Shown piece after piece: positions 54,674 through 62,205 of a stretch of 64,000 nt of DNA. The position numbers and the translations under genes were made by a program. This DNA comes from Trinickia diaoshuihuensis (GTDB lineage Bacteria > Pseudomonadota > Gammaproteobacteria > Burkholderiales > Burkholderiaceae), in the NCBI RefSeq assembly GCF_003390925.1, contig NZ_QUBS01000083.1, positions 1 through 64,000 on the forward strand, in the 5' to 3' direction. How positions within the stretch are numbered: position 1 is the first letter of the stretch; each line of letters starts with the position of its first letter. The notes beneath the pieces were generated by a model. The model was not told the origin of the DNA, ran no database searches, and saw nothing but the letters and a program-made list of their open reading frames with translations.

Positions 54674-55659
54674 GTATTTGACGCGTCCAAAGGCGCGACG
54701 CCGGCCAGGCGGTCACGCAAGATGCGTTCGAAATGAGTTGGGTCGTGCGGCTTGAGCATCTGCGCCGCGCGAGGCAAGTAAAAGTCATAGAGCCGCGACA
54801 CCCAGAAGCGATAGGCGCCCGCTCGCAGCATATCCGCCCAGTGGCGGCGTTCCTCCGGCGTGAAAGGCCGCACCGTTTGATAGGCGCGCAGCAGCGCATG
54901 GGCGCGCGTCTCGTCGAGCCGGCCCGTGGCAAGATCGACGCACCAATCGTTGACGGTCACCGCCACGTCGAATAGCCACTTGTCGCAACCGGCGAAATAG
55001 AAATCGAAGAATCCGCCAAGCCGCACCGTGTGATTCGTCCCGGCCGCGGCCGGCGCGAACAGCACGTTATCGCGAAACAAGTCGCAATGGCAGGGGCCGC
55101 CCGGCAACGCCGCATAGTCGGCCGACGCAAAAAACGTGCTTTGGTGCGCGAGTTCCGTCGTCAGCAACGCGCGTTGCGCGTCACCGAGGAACGGCAACAC
55201 CTGCGGCACCGTTTCTTGCCACCACGGCAGGCTGCGCAGGTTCGGCAGATAAGGTTTGAAATCGCGCCCGGCCAAATGCATGCGGGCGAGCATTTGGCCG
55301 ACCTCGGCGCAATGCTCGGCGCCGGGCGCGAGCTCGCAGTGCCCGGGGAGCTTGCTGACGATGGCCGCGGGCTTGCCGTGCAGCAGCCCGAACAGCGCGC
55401 CGTCGCTACGCGGCATCGGGTCGGGCACCGGTACGCCGTGGTGCGCGAGATGGCGCATCAACTCGAGGTAAAACGGCAACTCCTTCGCCGTCAGCTTCTC
55501 GAAGATCGTCAGCACATAGGCGCCGCGCGTGGTCGTCAGAAAGAAGTTGCTGTTTTCGATGCCCGAAGGAATGCCACGAAATTCGACGACATCGCCGAGA
55601 TCGTAATAGCGCATCCATTGCGCGAGATCGGTTTCGTTGACGACGGTAAAGACGGCCAT
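54664..55659 (-). CDS. thrB: homoserine kinase (ThrB, phosphotransferase-fold type)
   Basis: 331 residues from ATG 55659, where [20 protein letters not shown] is the family start; the longer frame adds an Arg-rich tail. The aminoglycoside-phosphotransferase-like catalytic segment is [12 protein letters not shown] (His191, Asp193), and [20 protein letters not shown] is the DFG-equivalent part. It phosphorylates homoserine in threonine synthesis. This is the type used by betaproteobacteria and pseudomonads, not the GHMP type. Confidence 0.95.
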   Translation of the reverse strand: MAVFTVVNETDLAQWMRYYDLGDVVEFRGIPSGIENSNFFLTTTRGAYVLTIFEKLTAKELPFYLELMRHLAHHGVPVPDPMPRSDGALFGLLHGKPAAIVSKLPGHCELAPGAEHCAEVGQMLARMHLAGRDFKPYLPNLRSLPWWQETVPQVLPFLGDAQRALLTTELAHQSTFFASADYAALPGGPCHCDLFRDNVLFAPAAAGTNHTVRLGGFFDFYFAGCDKWLFDVAVTVNDWCVDLATGRLDETRAHALLRAYQTVRPFTPEERRHWADMLRAGAYRFWVSRLYDFYLPRAAQMLKPHDPTHFERILRDRLAGVAPLDASNTCN

Positions 55660-55773
55660 GCGAAAAGCTTCAAATGCGATTGAACGGGAGGCGGCGCGGC
55701 CTCGGCGCGGGCCGCGGCTCGCCCGCCCTGCGGCCGGCACCTTCGGGCGGCCGCGGCGGTTCGAGGGAGGCGA

Positions 55774-56187
55774 TCAGTAGTGCAGGTTGATCGACGGCAG
55801 CCGCGTGCTGGGTTGGCCGCTGCTATGAACCTGGGGCGACGTATCGGGCGAGGCGCTCATTTGGTAGCGCGTGCCGAAGTTCGAATGAACGTCGATTTCG
55901 ACGGGCTTGCCGCGATCGCGGTACTCGGTGATCTCGGTCCCGTTGCGGCTCTTTTCGTGGAAGCTCGGCGTGCGCGGCACGTCGTTGATATCGACCTTGG
56001 ACGACACTTCGGCCGCCGGACGATTGATCTGGGTCAGGTCGGGCAGGCCGGCCGCCTCGTTGGCTGCGCGCTGCGCTTCGCGCGCTTGCGCATCGTCGGC
56101 CTGAGCCGCGAACGCGAGGCGCGGTACGGCGGCAAGACTCGCGACGGCCAGCGCCGCGCAAACGGCGGCGGAAAAGTACGGCTTCAT
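55774..56187 (-). CDS. DUF2782-type secreted protein
   Basis: 137 residues. A signal peptide (AAVCAALAVASLAAVPRLAF, cleaved after AFA) precedes a coiled Ala/Gln-rich stretch and a small domain with GTEITEYRDRGKPVEIDVHS. This resembles DUF2782, which commonly lies beside thrB and polA in beta/gammaproteobacteria. Function unknown. Its 3' end is 114 bp upstream of the thrB start, on the same strand. Confidence 0.8.
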   Translation of the reverse strand: MKPYFSAAVCAALAVASLAAVPRLAFAAQADDAQAREAQRAANEAAGLPDLTQINRPAAEVSSKVDINDVPRTPSFHEKSRNGTEITEYRDRGKPVEIDVHSNFGTRYQMSASPDTSPQVHSSGQPSTRLPSINLHY

Positions 56188-56338
56188 GATGGGTCTCCGG
56201 AAGATCCTGCGATTCTAACAAATGCGCCCCGCGCGCCGTGCGCGATCCCGCGAAGGCGCGGCGCGCGACGGCTGCGCGTAGGGCCGGATGACGGTGCTTC
56301 GTGGTAATGTCGTTGCAACGAACGAGGCGAAACGAACG

Positions 56339-57865
56339 ATGAAAAACGATCTGACACAACACGCGCATACGATGCATCCCACGGAGTTTCCCACCGAGGC
56401 ATTCGCGGACGCCGCCGATGCCGTCACGCGCCTATCCGAGATCTACGAAGCGAACGCGGCTTTTCTGCGCGACGCGTTTGCGCGCTACCGCCGCAACGAG
56501 CCGCTGAACGAACGCGTGCGGGCGTGCTATCCGTTCGTCCGCGTGCGGACCGAGGTCAACACGCATGTCGATTCGCGCCGCTCGTACGGCTTCGTCGCGG
56601 GGGCGGGCGTATTCGAGACCACGGTGACGCGTCCCGACCTGTTCGGCAACTACTACCGCGAGCAACTGCGCCTGCTCGCGAAAAACCATCATGTCGCGAT
56701 CGAAGTCGGCGTCTCTCAGCAGCCCATCCCGATTCACTTCGCCTTCGCCGAGGGCATCCACCTCGAGGGCGATCTGGGGCGCGAGCGCTTGATGGCCATG
56801 CGCGACGTGTTCGATACGCCCGATCTCGCCGCGCTCGACGATCGCATCGTCAACGGGACGTACGAGCCCCTGCCCGGCGAACCGTTGCCGCTCGCATTGT
56901 TCACGGCGCCGCGCGTCGATTTTTCGTTGCATCGCCTGAAGCACTACACGGCGACGTCGCCCACGCATTTTCAAAACTACGTTCTGTATACGAACTACCA
57001 GTTCTATATCGACGAGTTCACCAAGCTCGGCCGGCAACTGATGGCGCATACGGACGATCCCGAGTTGCGCGCCTATCGCAGCGAGTACACGTCGTTCGTC
57101 GAGCCGGGCGACGTGATTACGTACAACGCGAATTTGGGGGAGCAGCCCGACGAGGGGACGGTGCCCGCCCGCTTGCCGCAGATGCCCGCTTATCACTTGA
57201 AGCGCGCGGACGGCAGCGGCATCACGATGATCAATATCGGCGTGGGGCCCTCCAACGCGAAAACGATCACGGATCACATCGCGGTGCTGCGCCCGCACGC
57301 GTGGGTCATGCTTGGGCACTGCGCGGGGCTGCGCAACACGCAACGGCTCGGCGACTACGTGCTCGCGCACGGTTATGTGCGCGAAGACCACGTGCTCGAT
57401 GCCGACTTGCCGTTATGGGTGCCGATCCCGGCGCTGGCCGAAGTGCAAGTGGCGCTCGAGCGTGCCGTCGCGCATGTGACGCGGCTCGAGGGCGCGGAAC
57501 TCAAGCGTGTCATGCGCACGGGCACCGTCGCGAGCGTCGACAACCGCAACTGGGAATTGCGCGACCATCGCGAACCCGTTCAACGGCTTTCGCAGAGCCG
57601 CGCCATCGCGCTCGATATGGAAAGCGCGACAATCGCCGCGAACGGATTCCGCTTCCGGGTCCCGTACGGCACGTTGCTGTGCGTCTCGGATAAGCCGTTG
57701 CACGGCGAGCTCAAATTGCCGGGCATGGCCGATCAGTTCTATCGCGCGCAAGTCGATCAGCACTTGCAGATCGGCGTGAAGGCGATGGAGTTGCTGAGGA
57801 TGAACGGCCTCGACCGTCTGCACAGTCGCAAACTGCGCAGTTTTGCGGAAGTGGCATTCCAGTAA
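56339..57865 (+). CDS. amn: AMP nucleosidase
   Basis: 508 residues from ATG 56339 (ATG 56372 is an alternative). The N-terminal domain begins AVTRLSEIYEANAAFLRDAF; the catalytic nucleoside-phosphorylase-like part contains MINIGVGPSNAKTITDHIAV, LDMESATIAANGFRFRVPYG and CVSDKPLHGELKLPG with the catalytic Asp. It hydrolyses AMP to adenine and ribose-5-phosphate, adjusting the adenylate pool. Confidence 0.95.
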   Translation: MKNDLTQHAHTMHPTEFPTEAFADAADAVTRLSEIYEANAAFLRDAFARYRRNEPLNERVRACYPFVRVRTEVNTHVDSRRSYGFVAGAGVFETTVTRPDLFGNYYREQLRLLAKNHHVAIEVGVSQQPIPIHFAFAEGIHLEGDLGRERLMAMRDVFDTPDLAALDDRIVNGTYEPLPGEPLPLALFTAPRVDFSLHRLKHYTATSPTHFQNYVLYTNYQFYIDEFTKLGRQLMAHTDDPELRAYRSEYTSFVEPGDVITYNANLGEQPDEGTVPARLPQMPAYHLKRADGSGITMINIGVGPSNAKTITDHIAVLRPHAWVMLGHCAGLRNTQRLGDYVLAHGYVREDHVLDADLPLWVPIPALAEVQVALERAVAHVTRLEGAELKRVMRTGTVASVDNRNWELRDHREPVQRLSQSRAIALDMESATIAANGFRFRVPYGTLLCVSDKPLHGELKLPGMADQFYRAQVDQHLQIGVKAMELLRMNGLDRLHSRKLRSFAEVAFQ

Positions 57866-57876
57866 GTTATTCCACC

Positions 57877-57912
57877 GGCTCATGCCCGGCGCATGATCCA
57901 GCCAATTTTTTT
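57877..57912 (+). terminator. probable terminator after amn
   Basis: GGCT/AGCC outer pairs (57877-57880 with 57900-57903) enclose CATGC/GCATG around a CCGGC loop. A run of seven T follows at 57906-57912, and a second T-run shortly after. The bulged stem makes it an imperfect but plausible intrinsic terminator. Confidence 0.5.
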
Positions 57913-57921
57913 GAATTTTTT

Positions 57922-57950
57922 TTGGAACCTCTTGTCTGTAAGCTTATGGT
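57922..57950 (+). promoter_or_regulatory. candidate promoter of the carbonic anhydrase gene
   Basis: TTGGAA (57922-57927) and TATGGT (57945-57950) at 17 bp spacing, about 70 bp before the ATG. A small hairpin GAATC-GAAA-GATTC lies in the leader. Confidence 0.45.
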
Positions 57951-58018
57951 AATGAATTTGGAAATGAATCGAAAGATTCGTTTCCTGATTTATCCGGAAC
58001 TACAGCAGGAGGACATCG

Positions 58019-58645
58019 ATGAATCACGCGAAGCGGCTGCTGCTCGCGAATCGCGCCTGGTCGCAAGAGGTGACCGCGCGAGACCCAGGCTTTTTCGAAC
58101 GACTCGCGCAAGGCCAACAGCCGCGCGTGCTCTGGATCGGTTGTTCGGATAGCCGTGTACCCGCCGAACGGATTACGAACGCTCAGCCCGGCGAACTGTT
58201 CGTTCATCGCAACATCGCCAATCTCTATACGTCCGATGACGGCAACACATCGAGCGTGGTCGAATACGCCGTGCATGCGCTCGGCGTCCAGCACATCGTC
58301 ATTTGCGGACATCACCACTGCGGCGGCGTCCGCGCGGCGCTCTCCGCCCCGTCCGGCGCGCTGCCCGCCGTCAATCGGCGCATCGCGGGCTTGCGCCAAC
58401 TCGCGCACCGTCACGGCGACACGCTGAGCGCCATCGGCGATTTCGACGCGCGCGTCGATCGTTTGGTGGAATTGAACGTCATCGAACAAGTCAGGCTGTT
58501 GCGCGAATCGCCGATCGTGCGGAGCGCTGCGCTCAAGCCGATGGTGCACGGCTGGGTGTTCGGATTGCGCGAGGGATTGCTGACGTCGCTCACCGATCCC
58601 GAAGATATGCCGGATCCCGCACCGGCAGCCATCGCGGAGGCTTGA
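58019..58645 (+). CDS. beta-class carbonic anhydrase
   Basis: 208 residues with AGGAGG at ideal distance. The zinc ligands Cys42 (in CSDSR), His98 and Cys101 (in GHHHCGG) and the Asp44/Arg46 dyad are present. It interconverts CO2 and bicarbonate. The next gene, 102 bp on, is a SulP transporter, so the enzyme may feed on or supply bicarbonate moved by it. Confidence 0.96.
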   Translation: MNHAKRLLLANRAWSQEVTARDPGFFERLAQGQQPRVLWIGCSDSRVPAERITNAQPGELFVHRNIANLYTSDDGNTSSVVEYAVHALGVQHIVICGHHHCGGVRAALSAPSGALPAVNRRIAGLRQLAHRHGDTLSAIGDFDARVDRLVELNVIEQVRLLRESPIVRSAALKPMVHGWVFGLREGLLTSLTDPEDMPDPAPAAIAEA

Positions 58646-58747
58646 CGCGCCTTCTCGCCGCCGCAGCCGTTATTGAAGATTCTCGATTCGTTCGCCGCGT
58701 AAGCCGCGCGGCGCAACGCCACTCGACTATTCGTTTTTCGAAAAGCC

Positions 58748-60307
58748 ATGGCACTCTCTTCCGCATCGAATTCCGCTTCTCCGCTTTCCACTTTGCGCAG
58801 CGACGTCTTCGCCGGCATCGTCGTATTTCTCGTTGCATTGCCGCTGTGCCTCGGTATCGCCACGGCATCGGGCGTACCGCCGTTTGCCGGTCTCGTGTCC
58901 GGCATCGTCGGCGGTTTGATCGTCGCCTTGTTGAGCGGCTCTCATTTGAGCGTGAGCGGGCCCGCCGCGGGGCTCGTCGTCATCGTCGTCTCGGCGATCG
59001 CGTCGCTCGGCAGCTTTTCCGCGTTTCTGGCCGCGGTACTGATCGCCGGCGCGCTGCAAATCGGCTTCGGCTTGTTGCGTGCCGGGCGCATCGCGAGCTA
59101 CGTGCCGGCGGCCGTGATCAAGGGGATGCTCGCATCGATCGGCATCATATTGATCCTCAAGCAAATACCGCTCGGCGCCGGCTTGATCGGCGAGGCCGAG
59201 TCGGGCATCGCACATCGCGCGGCGGTTTCCACGCCGCTTGGCGACCTGCTTCCGGCCGCGCTCGTGTTGTGCGTGGTTTCCGTTGCGATGTTGTTCGCAT
59301 GGGAAACGCCGCAAGCGAAACGCTATGCGTTCGTGCGCGCGGTGCCGGGTCCGCTCGCTGTCGTTGCGCTCGGCATCGGCGTCACAGTGTTGCTCGAGCG
59401 TTTCGCGCCGTCGCTCGCGGTGCCCGTCGAGCATCGCGTCTCGCTCGCCGCGCTCGAATCGCCCGCGGCGCTGCTCAATTCGATCTCGATGCCCGATCTG
59501 TCGCAGTTGGTCAGTCCCGATGTCTGGCGTGTGGCGATGACGCTCGCGATCGTCGCGAGTCTCGAAACGCTGCTGAGCTTGGAGGCGCTCGAGCGAATCG
59601 ATCCGAAGCGCCGGCGCGTATCGCCCGATCGCGAATTGAAGGCGCAAGGCGTGGGCAACATGGTCGCCGCGTTGTTCGGCGGGTTGCCGTTGACCGCCGT
59701 CATCGTGCGCAGTTCGGCGAACGTCCATGCCGGCGCGCAGACTCGCCTGTCGGCCGTCGTTCATGGCGTATTACTGCTCGCGAGCGTGTTCGTGCTGACC
59801 TCGGTGCTCAATCTGATTCCGCTCGCGAGCCTCGCGGCCATTTTGATTCAGACGGGCTACAAGCTCGCCAAACCGCGGTTGTTTATCGACATGGCCCGCG
59901 AAGGGGCTGGGCGATGCGTGCCGTTTGCCGCGACGATCATCGGCGTGCTGGCCACCGATCTACTGATCGGCATTGGCATCGGTATCGTCACGAGCGCTTT
60001 GTTTGCCATGCAGGCGAGCCTTTCGCGCACGTTCGTGCTGACGCGCCATGACGATTACTATTTGCTGTCCGTGCGCAAGGATGCGACGTTCTTCGCCAAG
60101 CCGATGCTCGCCCGCTGTCTCGCGCAAATCCCCGAGCGAGCGACGGTGCTGATCGACGCCGAGCGCGCCGATTTCATCGACACGGACATTCGTGACGCGA
60201 TCGATGCGTTCGTGCGCGACGCACCTCATCGGCAAGTGACCGTGGAGCGATTGCGCTGGCCGGGGCTGCACCATCCGGCATTGCCGATGCCGTTTGCCGC
60301 GAAGTAA
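58748..60307 (+). CDS. SulP-family anion transporter
   Basis: 519 residues. About twelve membrane segments start with VFAGIVVFLVALPLCLGIAT, with SGPAAGLVVIVV and TAVIVRSSANVHAGAQTRLS as SLC26/SulP motifs. The C-terminal cytoplasmic part (from about residue 430) is a short STAS-like remnant (RATVLIDAERADFIDTDIRD). The substrate is probably bicarbonate given the adjacent carbonic anhydrase, though sulfate is possible. Confidence 0.92.
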   Translation: MALSSASNSASPLSTLRSDVFAGIVVFLVALPLCLGIATASGVPPFAGLVSGIVGGLIVALLSGSHLSVSGPAAGLVVIVVSAIASLGSFSAFLAAVLIAGALQIGFGLLRAGRIASYVPAAVIKGMLASIGIILILKQIPLGAGLIGEAESGIAHRAAVSTPLGDLLPAALVLCVVSVAMLFAWETPQAKRYAFVRAVPGPLAVVALGIGVTVLLERFAPSLAVPVEHRVSLAALESPAALLNSISMPDLSQLVSPDVWRVAMTLAIVASLETLLSLEALERIDPKRRRVSPDRELKAQGVGNMVAALFGGLPLTAVIVRSSANVHAGAQTRLSAVVHGVLLLASVFVLTSVLNLIPLASLAAILIQTGYKLAKPRLFIDMAREGAGRCVPFAATIIGVLATDLLIGIGIGIVTSALFAMQASLSRTFVLTRHDDYYLLSVRKDATFFAKPMLARCLAQIPERATVLIDAERADFIDTDIRDAIDAFVRDAPHRQVTVERLRWPGLHHPALPMPFAAK

Positions 60308-60431
60308 AGGCCGGTTTTATCGAGGGGCGGGCGCTCGCCCGGTCGCTTGCGTCCGCCCGTCGCCCGCAACCAGCTATCATGTGCGCAATTCAAACTCATG
60401 AGCCAATGCGCCTGGTCGGCTGGAGAACTCT

Positions 60432-61736
60432 ATGGCTTCCCCACAAGATAGCGTCAGCATGGCGCTGTTCTGCGACTTCGAGAACGTCGCGCTCGGCGTG
60501 CGCGATGCGAAGTTCGAGAAATTCGACATCAAGCCCGTGCTCGAACGGCTGCTGCTCAAAGGAAGCATCGTCGTTAAAAAAGCCTATTGCGACTGGGATC
60601 GCTACAAGGGCTTCAAGGCGTCGATGCACGAGGCCAGTTTCGAGCTCATCGAAATCCCGCACGTGCGGCAATCGGGCAAGAACTCGGCCGATATCCGGCT
60701 CGTCGTCGATGCGCTCGATCTTTGCTATACGAAGTCGCACGTCGATACGTTCGTGATCATCAGCGGCGATTCGGATTTCTCGCCGCTCGTGTCGAAGCTG
60801 CGCGAAAACGCGAAAAAAGTGATCGGCGTCGGCGTGAAGAATTCGACGTCGGATCTATTGGTCGCCAACTGCGACGAATTCATCTTTTACGACGACCTCG
60901 TGCGGGAGCAGCAGCGTGCGAGCGCCAAGCGCGAAGCGCGCGAGGCAAGCATCGCGGCCAAGCGCGCGGCCGACGAAGACAAACAGCCGAAGGCGGAAAT
61001 GGAGTCGCGCAAGGCGAAAGCGATCGCGATCGCCGTCGAAACCTTCGACGCACTCGTCTCCGAGCGCGGCGAGAGCGGCAAGATCTGGGCGTCGGTGCTC
61101 AAAAGCGCCATCAAGCGGCGCAAGCCCGATTTCAGCGAGTCCTATTACGGCTTCCGCGCATTCGGCAATCTGCTCGACGAAGCACAAGCACGCGGCTTGC
61201 TGGAAGTCGGCCGCGACGATAAGTCCGGGGCGTTCGTGTATCGGCCGAGTCAAACGTCCGCGACCGACATGCCGAGGCACCCGGGTGAGCAGCAAGCCGT
61301 GCCCGAAAACGGCGCGACGCCGGAAGCAAACGGCCATAAGGGCCGGAAGAAGGGCAAGGGCGAGCGCAAACAAACGCGCGAACCGGGTCCGGCGGCAGTC
61401 GCCGCCGCGGCCGAGCCGGAGGCGGCGCTTGACGCCGCACCGGAAGCTCAATTTGAACCTATCGTGACGGCTGAAGCGCCGGTGCCCGCACCGGCGAACG
61501 AGGCAATGCCGAGCGAGGCTGCGGCGGAGCCCGCGCAGAAGCCGCGCCGCGCGAGAAAGCCCGCTGCGAAGAAGACCCGGACCAACGGCGCGCGCGCGGT
61601 GCAAGCGGAAACTCAGGCCGGAGAGTCCGCGCCCGCGCCCTCCGATCAAACCAAACCGGCGAAGGCGCCGCGAAAGTCCGCGTCGCGGACGAGTCGCACG
61701 CGCAAGGCGCCGATCGAAAGCAACGACGAACAATGA
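60432..61736 (+). CDS. NYN-domain putative ribonuclease with OST-HTH/LOTUS domain
   Basis: 434 residues. The NYN (PIN-like) domain spans about 8-155 with acidic residues Asp15 (FCDFEN), Asp87 (SADIRL) and Asp113/Asp115 (SGDSDFSPLV), expected to bind metal for RNA cleavage. A charged coiled linker (160-195) leads to an OST-HTH/LOTUS-type winged helix (about 197-271: FDALVSERGESGKIWASVLK through GFRAFGNLLDEAQARGLLEV). The last ~160 residues are Ala/Pro/Lys-rich and disordered, ending in a basic KSASRTSRTRKA tail likely to bind nucleic acid. The RNA target is unknown. Confidence 0.9.
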   Translation: MASPQDSVSMALFCDFENVALGVRDAKFEKFDIKPVLERLLLKGSIVVKKAYCDWDRYKGFKASMHEASFELIEIPHVRQSGKNSADIRLVVDALDLCYTKSHVDTFVIISGDSDFSPLVSKLRENAKKVIGVGVKNSTSDLLVANCDEFIFYDDLVREQQRASAKREAREASIAAKRAADEDKQPKAEMESRKAKAIAIAVETFDALVSERGESGKIWASVLKSAIKRRKPDFSESYYGFRAFGNLLDEAQARGLLEVGRDDKSGAFVYRPSQTSATDMPRHPGEQQAVPENGATPEANGHKGRKKGKGERKQTREPGPAAVAAAAEPEAALDAAPEAQFEPIVTAEAPVPAPANEAMPSEAAAEPAQKPRRARKPAAKKTRTNGARAVQAETQAGESAPAPSDQTKPAKAPRKSASRTSRTRKAPIESNDEQ

Positions 61737-61776
61737 GTCGATTGACCCGGGGTCATGACTCACCAGGAGAATGAAA

Positions 61777-61962
61777 GTGTTGACTTGTAGGAATCAAAGC
61801 TGTCAGGCGCAGTGGGACCTGGCCGACGTCGTCATCAAAAACGAAGGCCAGGGGTTGCTGTTCCGCTGCCCCATGTGCGGCGCGCGCAACTACGTCGAGA
61901 AATTCGAGGCCGATGACGGGACCGTCGTCTACGAACAAATTGAGGGAAAACCCTTTATCTGA
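61777..61962 (+). CDS. small zinc-ribbon protein
   Basis: About 61 residues. The AGGAG at 61765-61769 is only 1 nt from the ATG at 61771 but 7 nt from the in-frame GTG at 61777, so GTG is preferred; the ATG would add two residues. Two Cys pairs, CRNQSC and CPMC, with 21 residues between them form a zinc ribbon. The acidic end reads EADDGTVVYEQIEGKPFI. It follows the NYN gene by 40 bp and is probably cotranscribed. Function unknown; rubredoxin/transcription-factor-like ribbons are possible comparisons. Confidence 0.75.
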   Translation: MLTCRNQSCQAQWDLADVVIKNEGQGLLFRCPMCGARNYVEKFEADDGTVVYEQIEGKPFI

Positions 61963-62022
61963 CGGCATCCATCCTGCAAATACCGGCTTGGCGCGTGCTT
62001 GGCGTAATTGTGTGACCGCGCG

Positions 62023-62045
62023 CCGCAGCCTTCTTTTGCGGTTTT
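62023..62045 (+). terminator. weak intrinsic terminator candidate
   Basis: CCGCA (62023-62027) can pair with TGCGG (62037-62041) around a 9-nt loop, followed by TTTT. It lies about 60 bp after the zinc-ribbon gene and before mprF. Confidence 0.4.
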
Positions 62046-62205
62046 CGCGTCAACCGAATCGGCACATCCCGCGTTGTAAGAGACCACAAGTTGCGATATC
62101 GATCGCCCGGCGCGGTCCCACGATTCTGGCCTGACAAATAATCGGCGCGTCGACGCCGCCGCCACGAACGCCCCGTTGCCGCCGAGAACGATCGATTTAC
62201 AGAAA

